From positions 3,224,001-3,288,000 of the forward strand of contig JAIUSX010000014.1 in NCBI GenBank assembly GCA_026573805.1: a stretch of DNA of 64,000 nt. Reading direction: 5' to 3'. Below are positions 1 through 12,600 of the stretch, one piece after another. Under the pieces are notes generated by a model. It was not told the DNA's origin. It did not search any database and was given only the letters and a program-made list of their open reading frames with translations. The position numbers and the translations under genes were made by a program. How positions within the stretch are numbered: the stretch's first letter is position 1; each line of letters starts with the position of its first letter. Source of the DNA: Hesperophylax magnus (Eukaryota > Arthropoda > Insecta > Trichoptera > Limnephilidae).

Positions 1-1124
1 ACACGATTCCGAAATTTCAGTTCGTTTGGAACCATAGAGCCTAAAAAAATGGCTTTTAAAGGACGAACCCAAGTCTCAAATCAGTGCCCATTAGAATTAT
101 GATTTTTCCAGAAATGGAACTTTTTGCATATTGTGTGACTGATTTCTGTTAAGAGCTTGATTTTTATCACGATTCCAAAATTTCAGCCCGTTTGGTACCA
201 TAGAGCATGAAAAAATGGCGTTTAGAGGTCGAACCCAAGTATCAAATTAGCGCCCATAAAAATAATGATTTTTCCAGAAATGCAACTATAGGCAGATTTT
301 GGGACTGATTCCGGTTTGGACTATGATTCTGAACACGATTCCGAAATTTCAGTCCGTTTGGTACCATAGAGCCTAAAAAAATGGCTTTTAAAGGTCGAAC
401 CCAAGTCTCAAATTAGCGCCCATAAAAATAGTGATTTTTCCCGAAATGCAACTTTAAGCAGATTGTGTGGCTGATTTCGGTTTGAACTATGATTCTGGAC
501 ATGATTCCGAAATTTCAGTCCGTTTGGTACCAAAGAGCCTAAAAAATTGCAATAAAAGGTCGAACACAAGTCTCTAATTAGCGCCCATAAAAATAATGAT
601 TTTTCCTGAAATGCAACTTTAAGCAGTTTATGTGGCTGATTTCGGTTTTGACTATGATTCTGAACACGATTCCGAAATTTCAGTTCGTTTGGAACCATAG
701 AGCCTAAAAAAATGGCTTTTAAAGGACGAACCCAAGTCTCAAATCAGTGCCCATTAGAATTATGATTTTTCCAGAAATGGAACTTTTTGCATATTGTGTG
801 ACTGATTTCTGTTAAGAGCTTGATTTTTATCACGATTCCAAAATTTCAGCCCGTTTGGTACCATAGAGCATGAAAAAATGGCGTTTAGAGTTCGAACCCA
901 AGTATCAAATCAGCGCCCATAAAAATAATGATTTTTCCAGAAATGCAACTATAGGCAGATTTTGGGACTGATTCCGGTTTGGACTATAATTCTGAACACG
1001 ATTCCGAAATTTCAGTCCGTTTGGTACCATAGAGCCTAAAAAAATGGCTTTTAAAGGTCGAACCCAAGTCTCAAATTAGCGCCCATAAAAATAGTGATTT
1101 TTCCCGAAATGCAACTTAAAGCAG

Positions 1125-4100
1125 ATTGTGTGGCTGATTTCGGTTTTGACTATGATTCTGAACACGATTCCGAAATTTCAGTTCGTTTGGAACCATAGAG
1201 CCTAAAAAAATGGCTTTTAAAGGACGAACCCAAGTCTCAAATCAGTGCCCATTAGAATTATGATTTTTCCAGAAATGGAACTTTTTGCATATTGTGTGAC
1301 TGATTTCTGTTAAGAGCTTGATTTTTATCACGATTCCAAAATTTCATCCCGTTTGGTACCATAGAGCATGAAAAAATGGCGTTTAGAGGTCGAACCCAAG
1401 TATCAAATTAGCGCCCATAAAAATAATGATTTTTCCAGAAATGCAACTATAGGCAGATTTTGGGACTGATTCCGGTTCGGACTATGATTCTGAACACGAT
1501 TCCGAAATTTCAGTCCGTTTGGAACCATAGAGCCTCAAAAAATGGCTTTAAAATGTCGAACCCAAGTCTCAAATCAGTGCCCATAAGAATTATGATTTTT
1601 CCAGAAATCCAACTTTTTGCATATTGTGTGACTGATTTCTGCTAAGAGCATGATTTTTATCACGATTCCAAATTTTCAGCCCGTTTGGTACCATAGAGCA
1701 AGAAAAAATGGCGTTTAGAGGTCGAAACCAAGTATCAAATTAGCGCCCATAAAAATAGTGATTTTTCCCGAAATGCAACTTTAAGCAGATTGTGTGGCTG
1801 ATTTCGGTTTTGACTATGATTCTGAACACGATTCCGAAATTTCAGTCCGTTTGGTACCATAGAGCCTAAAAAAATTGCATTAAAATGTCGAACCCAGTCT
1901 CAAATTAGCGCCCATAAAAATAGTGATTTTTCCCGAAATGCAACTTAAAGCAGATTGTGTGGCTGATTTCGGTTTTGACTATGACTCTGAACACGATTCC
2001 GAAATTTCAGTCCGTTTGGTACCATAGAGCCTAAAAAAATTGCAATAAAAGTTCGAACCCAAGTCTCAAATTAGCGCCCACAAAAATAAAGATTTTTCCC
2101 GAAATGCAACTTTAAGCAGATTGTGTGGCTGATTTCGGTTTTGACTATGATTCTGAACACGATTCCGAAATTTCAGTCCGTTTGGTACCATAGAGCCTGA
2201 AAAAATTGCATTAAAAGTTCGAACCCAAGTCTCAAATCAGTGCCCATTAGAATTATGATTTTTCCAGAAATGCAACTTTTTGCATATTGTGTGACTGATT
2301 TCTGTTAAGAGCATGATTTTTATCACGATTCCGAAATTTCAGTCCGTTTGGAACCATAGAGCCTCAAAAAATGGCTTTAAAAGATCGAACCCAAGTCTCA
2401 AATCAGTGCCCATAAGAATAATGATTTTTCCAGAAATCCAACATTTTGCATATTGTGTGGCTGATTTCGGTTTTGACTATGATTCTTATCACAATTCTAC
2501 AATTTCAGTCCGTTTGGAACGATAGAGCCTGAAAAAATTGCAATAAAAGGTCGAACACAAGTCTCTAATTAGCGCCCATAAAAATAATGATTTTTCCTGA
2601 AATGCAACTTTAAGCAGATTATGTGGCTGATTTCGGTTTTGACTATGATTCTGAACACGATTCCGAAATTTCAGTTCGTTTGGAACCATAGAGCCTAAAA
2701 AAATGGCTTTTAAAGGACGAACCCAAGTCTCAAATCAGTGCCCATTAGAATTATGATTTTTCCAGAAATGGAACTTTTTGCATATTGTGTGACTGATTTC
2801 TGTTAAGAGCTTGATTTTTATCACGATTCCAAAATTTCAGCCCGTTTGGTACCATAGAGCATGAAAAAATGGCGTTTAGAGGTCGAACCCAAGTATCAAA
2901 TTAGCGCCCATAAAAATAATGATTTTTCCAGAAATGCAACTATAGGCAGATTTTGGGACTGATTCCGGTTTGGACTATGATTCTGAACACGATTCCGAAA
3001 TTTCAGTCCGTTTGGTACCATAGAGCCTAAAAAAATGGCTTTTATAGGTCGAACCCAAGTCTCAAATTAGCGCCCATAAAAATAGTGATTTTTCCCGAAA
3101 TGCAACTTTAAGCAGATTGTGTGGCTGATTTCGGTTTGAACTATGATTCTGGACACGATTCCGAAATTTCAGTCCGTTTGGTACCATAGAGCCTAAAAAA
3201 TTGCAATAAAAGTTCGAACACAAGTCTCTAATTAGCGCCCATAAAAATAATGATTTTTCCTGAAATGCAACTTTAAGCAGTTTATGTGGCTGATTTCGGT
3301 TTTGACTATGATTCTGAACACGATTCCGAAATTTCAGTTCGTTTGGAACCATAGAGCCTAAAAAAATGGCTTTTAAAGGACGAACCCAAGTCTCAAATCA
3401 GTGCCCATTAGAATTATGATTTTTCCAGAAATGGAACTTTTTGCATATTGTGTGACTGATTTCTGTTAAGAGCTTGATTTTTATCACGATTCCAAAATTT
3501 CAGCCCGTTTGGTACCATAGAGCCTAAAAAAATTGCATTAAAATGTCGAACCCAAGTCTCAAATTAGCGCCCATAAAAATAGTGATTTTTCCCGAAATGC
3601 AACTTAAAGCAGATTGTGTGGCTGATTTCGGTTTTGACTATGACTCTGAACACGATTCCGAAATTTCAGTCCGTTTGGTACCATAGAGCCTAAAAAAATT
3701 GCTATAAAAGTTCGAACCCAAGTCTCAAATTAGCGCCCATAAAAATAATGATTTTTCCTGAAATGCAACTTTAAGCAGATTGTGTGGCTGATTTCGGTTT
3801 TGACTATGATTCTGAACACGATTCCGAAATTTCAGTTCGTTTGGAACCATATAGCCTTAAAAAATGGATTTTAAAGGACGAACCCAAGTCTCAAATCAGT
3901 GCCCATTAGAATTATGATTTTTCCAGAAATGGAACTTTTTGCATATTGTGTGACTGATTTCTGTTAAGAGCTTGATTTTTATCACGATTCCAAAATTTCA
4001 GCCCGTTTGGTACCATAGAGCATGAAAAAATGGCGTTTAGAGGTCGAACCCAAGTATCAAATTAGCGCCCATAAAAATAATGATTTTTCCAGAAATGCAA

Positions 4101-7100
4101 CTATAGGCAGATTTTGGGACTGATTCCGGTTCGGACTATGATTCTGAACACGATTCCGAAATTTCAGTCCGTTTGGTACCATAGATCCTAAAAAAATGGC
4201 TTTTAAAGGTCGAACCCAAGTCTCAAATTAGCGCCCATAAAAATAGTGATTTTTCCCGAAATGCAACTTTAAGCAGATTGTGTGGCTGATTTCGGTTTTG
4301 ACTATGATTCTGGACACGATTCCGAAATTTCAGTCCGTTTGGTACCATAGAGCCTAAAAAATTGCAATAAAAGGTCGAACACAAGTCTCTAATTAGCGCC
4401 CATAAAAATAATGATTTTTCCTGAAATGCAACTTTAAGCAGATTATGTGGCTGATTTCGGTTTTGACTATGATTCTGAACACGATTCCGAAATTTCAGTT
4501 CGTTTGGAACCATAGAGCCTAAAAAAATGGCTTTTAAAGGACGAACCCAAGTCTCAAATCAGTGCCCATTAGAATTATGATTTTTCCAGAAATGGAACTT
4601 TTTGCATATTGTGTGACTGATTTCTGTTAAGAGCTTGATTTTTATCACGATTCCAAAATTTCAGCCCGTTTGGTACCATAGAGCATGAAAAAATGGCGTT
4701 TAGAGGTCGAACCCAAGTATCAAATTAGCGCCCATAAAAATAATGATTTTTCCAGAAATGCAACTATAGGCAGATTTTGGGACTGATTCCGGTTTGGACT
4801 ATGATTCTGAACACGATTCCGAAATTTCAGTCCGTTTGGAACCATAGAGCCTAAAAAAATGGCTTTTAAAGGTCGAACCCAAGTCTCAAATTAGCGCCCA
4901 TAAAAATAGTGATTTTTCCCGAAATGCAACTATAGGCAGATTTTGGGACTGATTCCGGTTTGGACTATGATTCTGAACACGATTCCGAAATTTCAGTCCG
5001 TTTGGAACCATAGAGCCTCAAAAAATGGCTTTAAAAGGTCGAACACAAGTCTCTAATTAGCGCCCATAAAAATAATGATTTTTCCTGAAATTCAACTTTA
5101 AGCAGATTATGTGGCTGATTTCGGTTTTGACTATGATTCTGAACACGATTCCGAAATTTCAGTTCGTTTGGAACCATAGAGCCTAAAAAAATGGCTTTTA
5201 AAGGACGAACCCAAGTCTCAAATCAGTGCCCATTAGAATTATGATTTTTCCAGAAATGGAACTTTTTGCATATTGTGTGACTGATTTCTGTTAAGAGCTT
5301 GATTTTTATCACGATTCCAAAATTTCATCCCGTTTGGTACCATAGAGCATGAAAAAATGGCGTTTAGAGGTCGAACCCAAGTATCAAATTAGCGCCCATA
5401 AAAATAATGATTTTTCCAGAAATGCAACTATAGGCAGATTTTGGGACTGATTCCGGTTTGGACTATGATTCTGAACACGATTCCGAAATTTCAGTCCGTT
5501 TGGAACCATAGAGCCTCAAAAAATGGCTTTAAAATGTCGAACCCAAGTCTCAAATCAGTGCCCATAAGAATTATGATTTTTCCAGAAATCCAACTTTTTG
5601 CATATTGTGTGACTGATTTCTGCTAAGAGCATGATTTTTATCACGATTCCAAATTTTCAGCCCGTTTGGTACCATAGAGCAAGAAAAAATGGCGTTTAGA
5701 GGTCGAAACCAAGTATCAAATTAGCGCCCATAAAAATAGTGATTTTTCCCGAAATGCAACTTTAAGCAGATTGTGTGGCTGATTTCGGTTTTGACTATGA
5801 TTCTGAACACGATTCCGAAATTTCAGTCCGTTTGGTACCATAGAGCCTAAAAAAATTGCATTAAAATGTCGAACCCAGTCTCAAATTAGCGCCCATAAAA
5901 ATAGTGATTTTTCCCGAAATGCAACTTAAAGCAGATTGTGTGGCTGATTTCGGTTTTGACTATGACTCTGAACACGATTCCGAAATTTCAGTCCGTTTGG
6001 TACCATAGAGCCTAAAAAAATTGCAATAAAAGTTCGAACCCAAGTCTCAAATTAGCGCCCACAAAAATAAAGATTTTTCCCGAAATGCAACTTTAAGCAG
6101 ATTGTGTGGCTGATTTCGGTTTTGACTATGATTCTGAACACGATTCCGAAATTTCAGTCCGTTTGGTACCATAGAGCCTGAAAAAATTGCATTAAAAGTT
6201 CGAACCCAAGTCTCAAATCAGTGCCCATTAGAATTATGATTTTTCCAGAAATGCAACTTTTTGCATATTGTGTGACTGATTTCTGTTAAGAGCATGATTT
6301 TTATCACGATTCCGAAATTTCAGTCCGTTTGGAACCATAGAGCCTCAAAAAATGGCTTTAAAAGATCGAACCCAAGTCTCAAATCAGTGCCCATAAGAAT
6401 AATGATTTTTCCAGAAATCCAACATTTTGCATATTGTGTGGCTGATTTCGGTTTTGACTATGATTCTTATCACAATTCTACAATTTCAGTCCGTTTGGAA
6501 CGATAGAGCCTGAAAAAATTGCAATAAAAGGTCGAACACAAGTCTCTAATTAGCGCCCATAAAAATAATGATTTTTCCTGAAATGCAACTTTAAGCAGAT
6601 TATGTGGCTGATTTCGGTTTTGACTATGATTCTGAACACGATTCCGAAATTTCAGTTCGTTTGGAACCATAGAGCCTAAAAAAATGGCTTTTAAAGGACG
6701 AACCCAAGTCTCAAATCAGTGCCCATTAGAATTATGATTTTTCCAGAAATGGAACTTTTTGCATATTGTGTGACTGATTTCTGTTAAGAGCTTGATTTTT
6801 ATCACGATTCCAAAATTTCAGCCCGTTTGGTACCATAGAGCATGAAAAAATGGCGTTTAGAGGTCGAACCCAAGTATCAAATTAGCGCCCATAAAAATAA
6901 TGATTTTTCCAGAAATGCAACTATAGGCAGATTTTGGGACTGATTCCGGTTTGGACTATGATTCTGAACACGATTCCGAAATTTCAGTCCGTTTGGTACC
7001 ATAGAGCCTAAAAAAATGGCTTTTATAGGTCGAACCCAAGTCTCAAATTAGCGCCCATAAAAATAGTGATTTTTCCCGAAATGCAACTTTAAGCAGATTG

Positions 7101-9650
7101 TGTGGCTGATTTCGGTTTGAACTATGATTCTGGACACGATTCCGAAATTTCAGTCCGTTTGGTACCATAGAGCCTAAAAAATTGCAATAAAAGTTCGAAC
7201 ACAAGTCTCTAATTAGCGCCCATAAAAATAATGATTTTTCCTGAAATGCAACTTTAAGCAGTTTATGTGGCTGATTTCGGTTTTGACTATGATTCTGAAC
7301 ACGATTCCGAAATTTCAGTTCGTTTGGAACCATAGAGCCTAAAAAAATGGCTTTTAAAGGACGAACCCAAGTCTCAAATCAGTGCCCATTAGAATTATGA
7401 TTTTTCCAGAAATGGAACTTTTTGCATATTGTGTGACTGATTTCTGTTAAGAGCTTGATTTTTATCACGATTCCAAAATTTCAGCCCGTTTGGTACCATA
7501 GAGCCTAAAAAAATTGCATTAAAATGTCGAACCCAAGTCTCAAATTAGCGCCCATAAAAATAGTGATTTTTCCCGAAATGCAACTTAAAGCAGATTGTGT
7601 GGCTGATTTCGGTTTTGACTATGACTCTGAACACGATTCCGAAATTTCAGTCCGTTTGGTACCATAGAGCCTAAAAAAATTGCTATAAAAGTTCGAACCC
7701 AAGTCTCAAATTAGCGCCCATAAAAATAATGATTTTTCCTGAAATGCAACTTTAAGCAGATTGTGTGGCTGATTTCGGTTTTGACTATGATTCTGAACAC
7801 GATTCCGAAATTTCAGTTCGTTTGGAACCATATAGCCTTAAAAAATGGATTTTAAAGGACGAACCCAAGTCTCAAATCAGTGCCCATTAGAATTATGATT
7901 TTTCCAGAAATGGAACTTTTTGCATATTGTGTGACTGATTTCTGTTAAGAGCTTGATTTTTATCACGATTCCAAAATTTCAGCCCGTTTGGTACCATAGA
8001 GCATGAAAAAATGGCGTTTAGAGGTCGAACCCAAGTATCAAATTAGCGCCCATAAAAATAATGATTTTTCCAGAAATGCAACTATAGGCAGATTTTGGGA
8101 CTGATTCCGGTTCGGACTATGATTCTGAACACGATTCCGAAATTTCAGTCCGTTTGGTACCATAGATCCTAAAAAAATGGCTTTTAAAGGTCGAACCCAA
8201 GTCTCAAATTAGCGCCCATAAAAATAGTGATTTTTCCCGAAATGCAACTTTAAGCAGATTGTGTGGCTGATTTCGGTTTTGACTATGATTCTGGACACGA
8301 TTCCGAAATTTCAGTCCGTTTGGTACCATAGAGCCTAAAAAATTGCAATAAAAGGTCGAACACAAGTCTCTAATTAGCGCCCATAAAAATAATGATTTTT
8401 CCTGAAATGCAACTTTAAGCAGATTATGTGGCTGATTTCGGTTTTGACTATGATTCTGAACACGATTCCGAAATTTCAGTTCGTTTGGAACCATAGAGCC
8501 TAAAAAAATGGCTTTTAAAGGACGAACCCAAGTCTCAAATCAGTGCCCATTAGAATTATGATTTTTCCAGAAATGGAACTTTTTGCATATTGTGTGACTG
8601 ATTTCTGTTAAGAGCTTGATTTTTATCACGATTCCAAAATTTCAGCCCGTTTGGTACCATAGAGCATGAAAAAATGGCGTTTAGAGGTCGAACCCAAGTA
8701 TCAAATTAGCGCCCATAAAAATAATGATTTTTCCAGAAATGCAACTATAGGCAGATTTTGGGACTGATTCCGGTTTGGACTATGATTCTGAACACGATTC
8801 CGAAATTTCAGTCCGTTTGGAACCATAGAGCCTAAAAAAATGGCTTTTAAAGGTCGAACCCAAGTCTCAAATTAGCGCCCATAAAAATAGTGATTTTTCC
8901 CGAAATGCAACTATAGGCAGATTTTGGGACTGATTCCGGTTTGGACTATGATTCTGAACACGATTCCGAAATTTCAGTCCGTTTGGAACCATAGAGCCTC
9001 AAAAAATGGCTTTAAAAGGTCGAACACAAGTCTCTAATTAGCGCCCATAAAAATAATGATTTTTCCTGAAATTCAACTTTAAGCAGATTATGTGGCTGAT
9101 TTCGGTTTTGACTATGATTCTGAACACGATTCCGAAATTTCAGTTCGTTTGGAACCATAGAGCCTAAAAAAATGGCTTTTAAAGGACGAACCCAAGTCTC
9201 AAATCAGTGCCCATTAGAATTATGATTTTTCCAGAAATGGAACTTTTTGCATATTGTGTGACTGATTTCTGTTAAGAGCTTGATTTTTATCACGATTCCA
9301 AAATTTCATCCCGTTTGGTACCATAGAGCATGAAAAAATGGCGTTTAGAGGTCGAACCCAAGTATCAAATTAGCGCCCATAAAAATAATGATTTTTCCAG
9401 AAATGCAACTATAGGCAGATTTTGGGACTGATTCCGGTTTGGACTATGATTCTGAACACGATTCCGAAATTTCAGTCCGTTTGGAACCATAGAGCCTCAA
9501 AAAATGGCTTTAAAATGTCGAACCCAAGTCTCAAATCAGTGCCCATAAGAATTATGATTTTTCCAGAAATCCAACTTTTTGCATATTGTGTGACTGATTT
9601 CTGCTAAGAGCATGATTTTTATCACGATTCCAAATTTTCAGCCCGTTTGG
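1125..9650. repeat. Higher-order repeat, period 3981 bp (24-mer)
   Basis: The same series of variant monomers returns every 3981 bp. The rare variant TTTCATCCCG occurs at 1342, 5323 and about 9304. The 1460-1645 segment recurs at 5441 and 9422, and the 3062-3352 segment recurs at 7043. Two full units and part of a third are present; boundaries are good to about 50 bp. Differences between units are few by eye, for example GGTTCGGAC near 1475 against GGTTTGGAC near 5456. Before about 1125 the register is different, so the window begins in another unit or at a rearranged edge. Confidence 0.9.
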
Positions 9651-12600
9651 TACCATAGAGCATGAAAAAATGGCGTTTAGAGGTCGAACCCACGTATCAA
9701 ATTAGCGCCCATAAAAATAGTGATTTTTCCCGAAATGCAACTATAAGCAGATTGTGTGGCTGATTTCGGTTTTGACTATGATTCTGAACACGATTCCGAA
9801 ATTTCAGTCCGTTTGGTACCATAGAGCCTGAAAAAATTGCATTAAAAGTTCGAACCAAAGTCTCAAATTATCGCCCATAAAAATAATGATTTTTCCCGAA
9901 ATGCAACTTTAAGCAGATTGTGTGGCTGATTTCGGTTCTAACTATGATTCTTATCACAATTCTACAATTTCAGTCCGTTTGCAAAGATAGAGCCTGAAAA
10001 AATTGCATTAAAAGGTCGAACACAAGTCTCAAATTAGCGCCCACAAAAATAAAGATTTTTCCCGAAATGCAACTTTAAGCAGATTGTGTGGCTGATTTCG
10101 GTTTTGAATATGATTCTGAACACGATTCCGAAATTTCAGTCCGTTTGGTACCATAGAGCCTGAAAAAATTGCATTAAAAGTTCGAACCCAAGTCTCAAAT
10201 CAGTGCCCATTAGAATTATGATTTTTCCAGAAATGCAACTTTTTGCATATTGTGTGACTGATTTCTGTTAAGAGCATGATTTTTATCACGATTCCGAAAT
10301 TTCAGTCCGTTTGGAACCATAGAGCCTCAAAAAATGGCTTTAAAAGATCGAACCTAAGTCTCAAATCAGTGCCCATTAGAATAATGATTTTTCCAGAAAT
10401 CCAACTTTTTGCATATTGTGTGGCTGATTTCGGTTTTGACTATGATTCTTATCACAATTCTACAATTTCAGTCCGTTTGGAACGATAGAGCCTGAAAAAA
10501 TTGCAATAAAAGGTCGAACACAAGTCTCTAATTAGCGCCCATAAAAATAATGATTTTTCCTGAAATGCAACTTTAAGCAGATTATGTGGCTGATTTCGGT
10601 TTTGACTATGATTCTGAACACGATTCCGAAATTTCAGTTCGTTTGGAACCATAGAAACTAAAAAAATGGCTTTTAAAGGACGAACCCAAGTCTCAAATCA
10701 GTGCCCATTAGAATTATGATTTTTCCAGAAATGGAACTTTTTGCATATTGTGTGACTGATTTCTGTTAAGAGCTTGATTTTTATCACGATTCCAAAATTT
10801 CAGCCCGTTTGGTACCATTGAGCAAGAAAAAATGGCGTTTAGAGGTCGAAACCAAGTATCAAATTAGCGCCCATAAAAATAGTGATTTTTCCCGAAATGC
10901 AACTTTAAGCAGATTGTGTGGCTGATTTCGGTTTTGACTATGATTCTGAACACGATTCCGAAATTTCAGTCCGTTTGGTACCATAGAGCCTAAAAAAATT
11001 GCATTAAAATGTCGAACCCAAGTCTCAAATTAGCGCCCATAAAAATAGTGATTTTTCCCGAAATGCAACTTAAAGCAGATTGTGTGGCTGATTTCGGTTT
11101 TGACTATGACTCTGAACACGATTCCGAAATTTCAGTCCGTTTGGTACCATAGAGCCTAAAAAAATTGCAATAAAAGTTCGAACCAAAGTCTCAAATTAGC
11201 GCCCATAAAAATAATGATTTTTCGGGAAATGCAACTTTAAGCAGATTGTGTGGCTGATTTCGGTTTTGACTATGATTCTTATCACAATTCTACAATTTCA
11301 GTCTGTTTGGAACGATAGAGCCTGAAAAAATTGCATTAAAAGGTCGAACACAAGTCTCAAATTAGCGCCCATAAAAATGGTGATTTTTCCCGAAATGCAA
11401 CTATAAGCAGATTGTGTGGCTAATTTCGGTTTTGATTATGATTCTGAACACGATTCCGAAATTTCAGTTCGTTTGGAACCATAGAGCCTAAAAAAATGGC
11501 TTCTAAAGGTCGAACCCAAGTCTCAAATAAGTGCCCATTAGAATTATGATTTTTCCAGAAATGCAACTTTTTGCATATTGTGTGACTGATTTCTGTTAAG
11601 AGCATGATTTTTATCACGATCCCAAAATTTCAGCCCGTTTGGTACCATAGAGCCTAAAAAAATGGCTTTTAAAGGTCGAACCCAAGTATCAAATAAGCCG
11701 CCCATAAGAACAATGATTTTTTCAGAAATGCAGTAAAAGGCAGATTTTGGGACTGATTCCGGTTTGGACTATGATTCTGAACACGATTACGAAATTTCAG
11801 TCCGTTTGGTACCATAGAGCCTGAAAAAATTGCATTAAAAGGTCGAACCCAAGTCTCAAATTAGCGCCCATAAAAATAATGATTTTTCCCGAAATGCAAC
11901 TTTAAGCAGATTGTGTGGCTGATTTCGGTTTTGACTATGATTCTGAACACGATTCCGAAATTTCAGTCCGTTTGGTCCCATAGAGCCTATAAAAATTGCA
12001 TTAAAAGGTCGAACCCAAGTCTCAAATTAGCGCCCATAAAAATAGTGATTTTTCCCGAAATGCAACTTAAAGCAGATTGTGTGGCTGATTTCGGTTTTGA
12101 CTATGATTCTGAACACGATTCCGAAATTTCAGTCCGTTTGGTTCCATAGAGCCTAAAAAAATTGCATTAAAAGTTCGAACCCAAGTATCAAATTAGCGCC
12201 CATAAAAATAATGATTTTTCCCGAAATGCAACTTTAAGCAGATTGTGTGGCTGATTTCGGTTTTGACTATGATTCTGGACACGATTCCGAAATTTCAGTC
12301 CGTTTGGTACCATAGAGCCTAAAAAATTGCATTAAAAGTTCGAAACCAAGTCTCAAATTAGCGCCAATAAAAATAATGATTTTTCCCGAAATGCAACTAT
12401 AGGCAGATTTTGGGACTGATTCCGGTTAGGACTATGATTCTGAACACGATTCAGAAATTTCAGTCCCTTTGCTACCATAGAGCCTGAAAAAAGTGCATTA
12501 AAAGGTCGAACCCAAGTCTCAAATAAGTGCCCACAAAAATAATGATTTTTCCCGAAATGCAACTTTAAGCAGATTGTGTGGCTGATTTCGGTTTTGACTA

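Noticed and set aside
408..698. Repeated minus-strand frames of 96 codons in the satellite (also near 3062, 4223, 7043 and 8204) and plus-strand frames of 61-82 codons throughout both arms
   Set aside because: They recur exactly with the HOR period, differ in length with single-base monomer variants, overlap each other on both strands and encode just translated satellite. No domain or independent coding signal.
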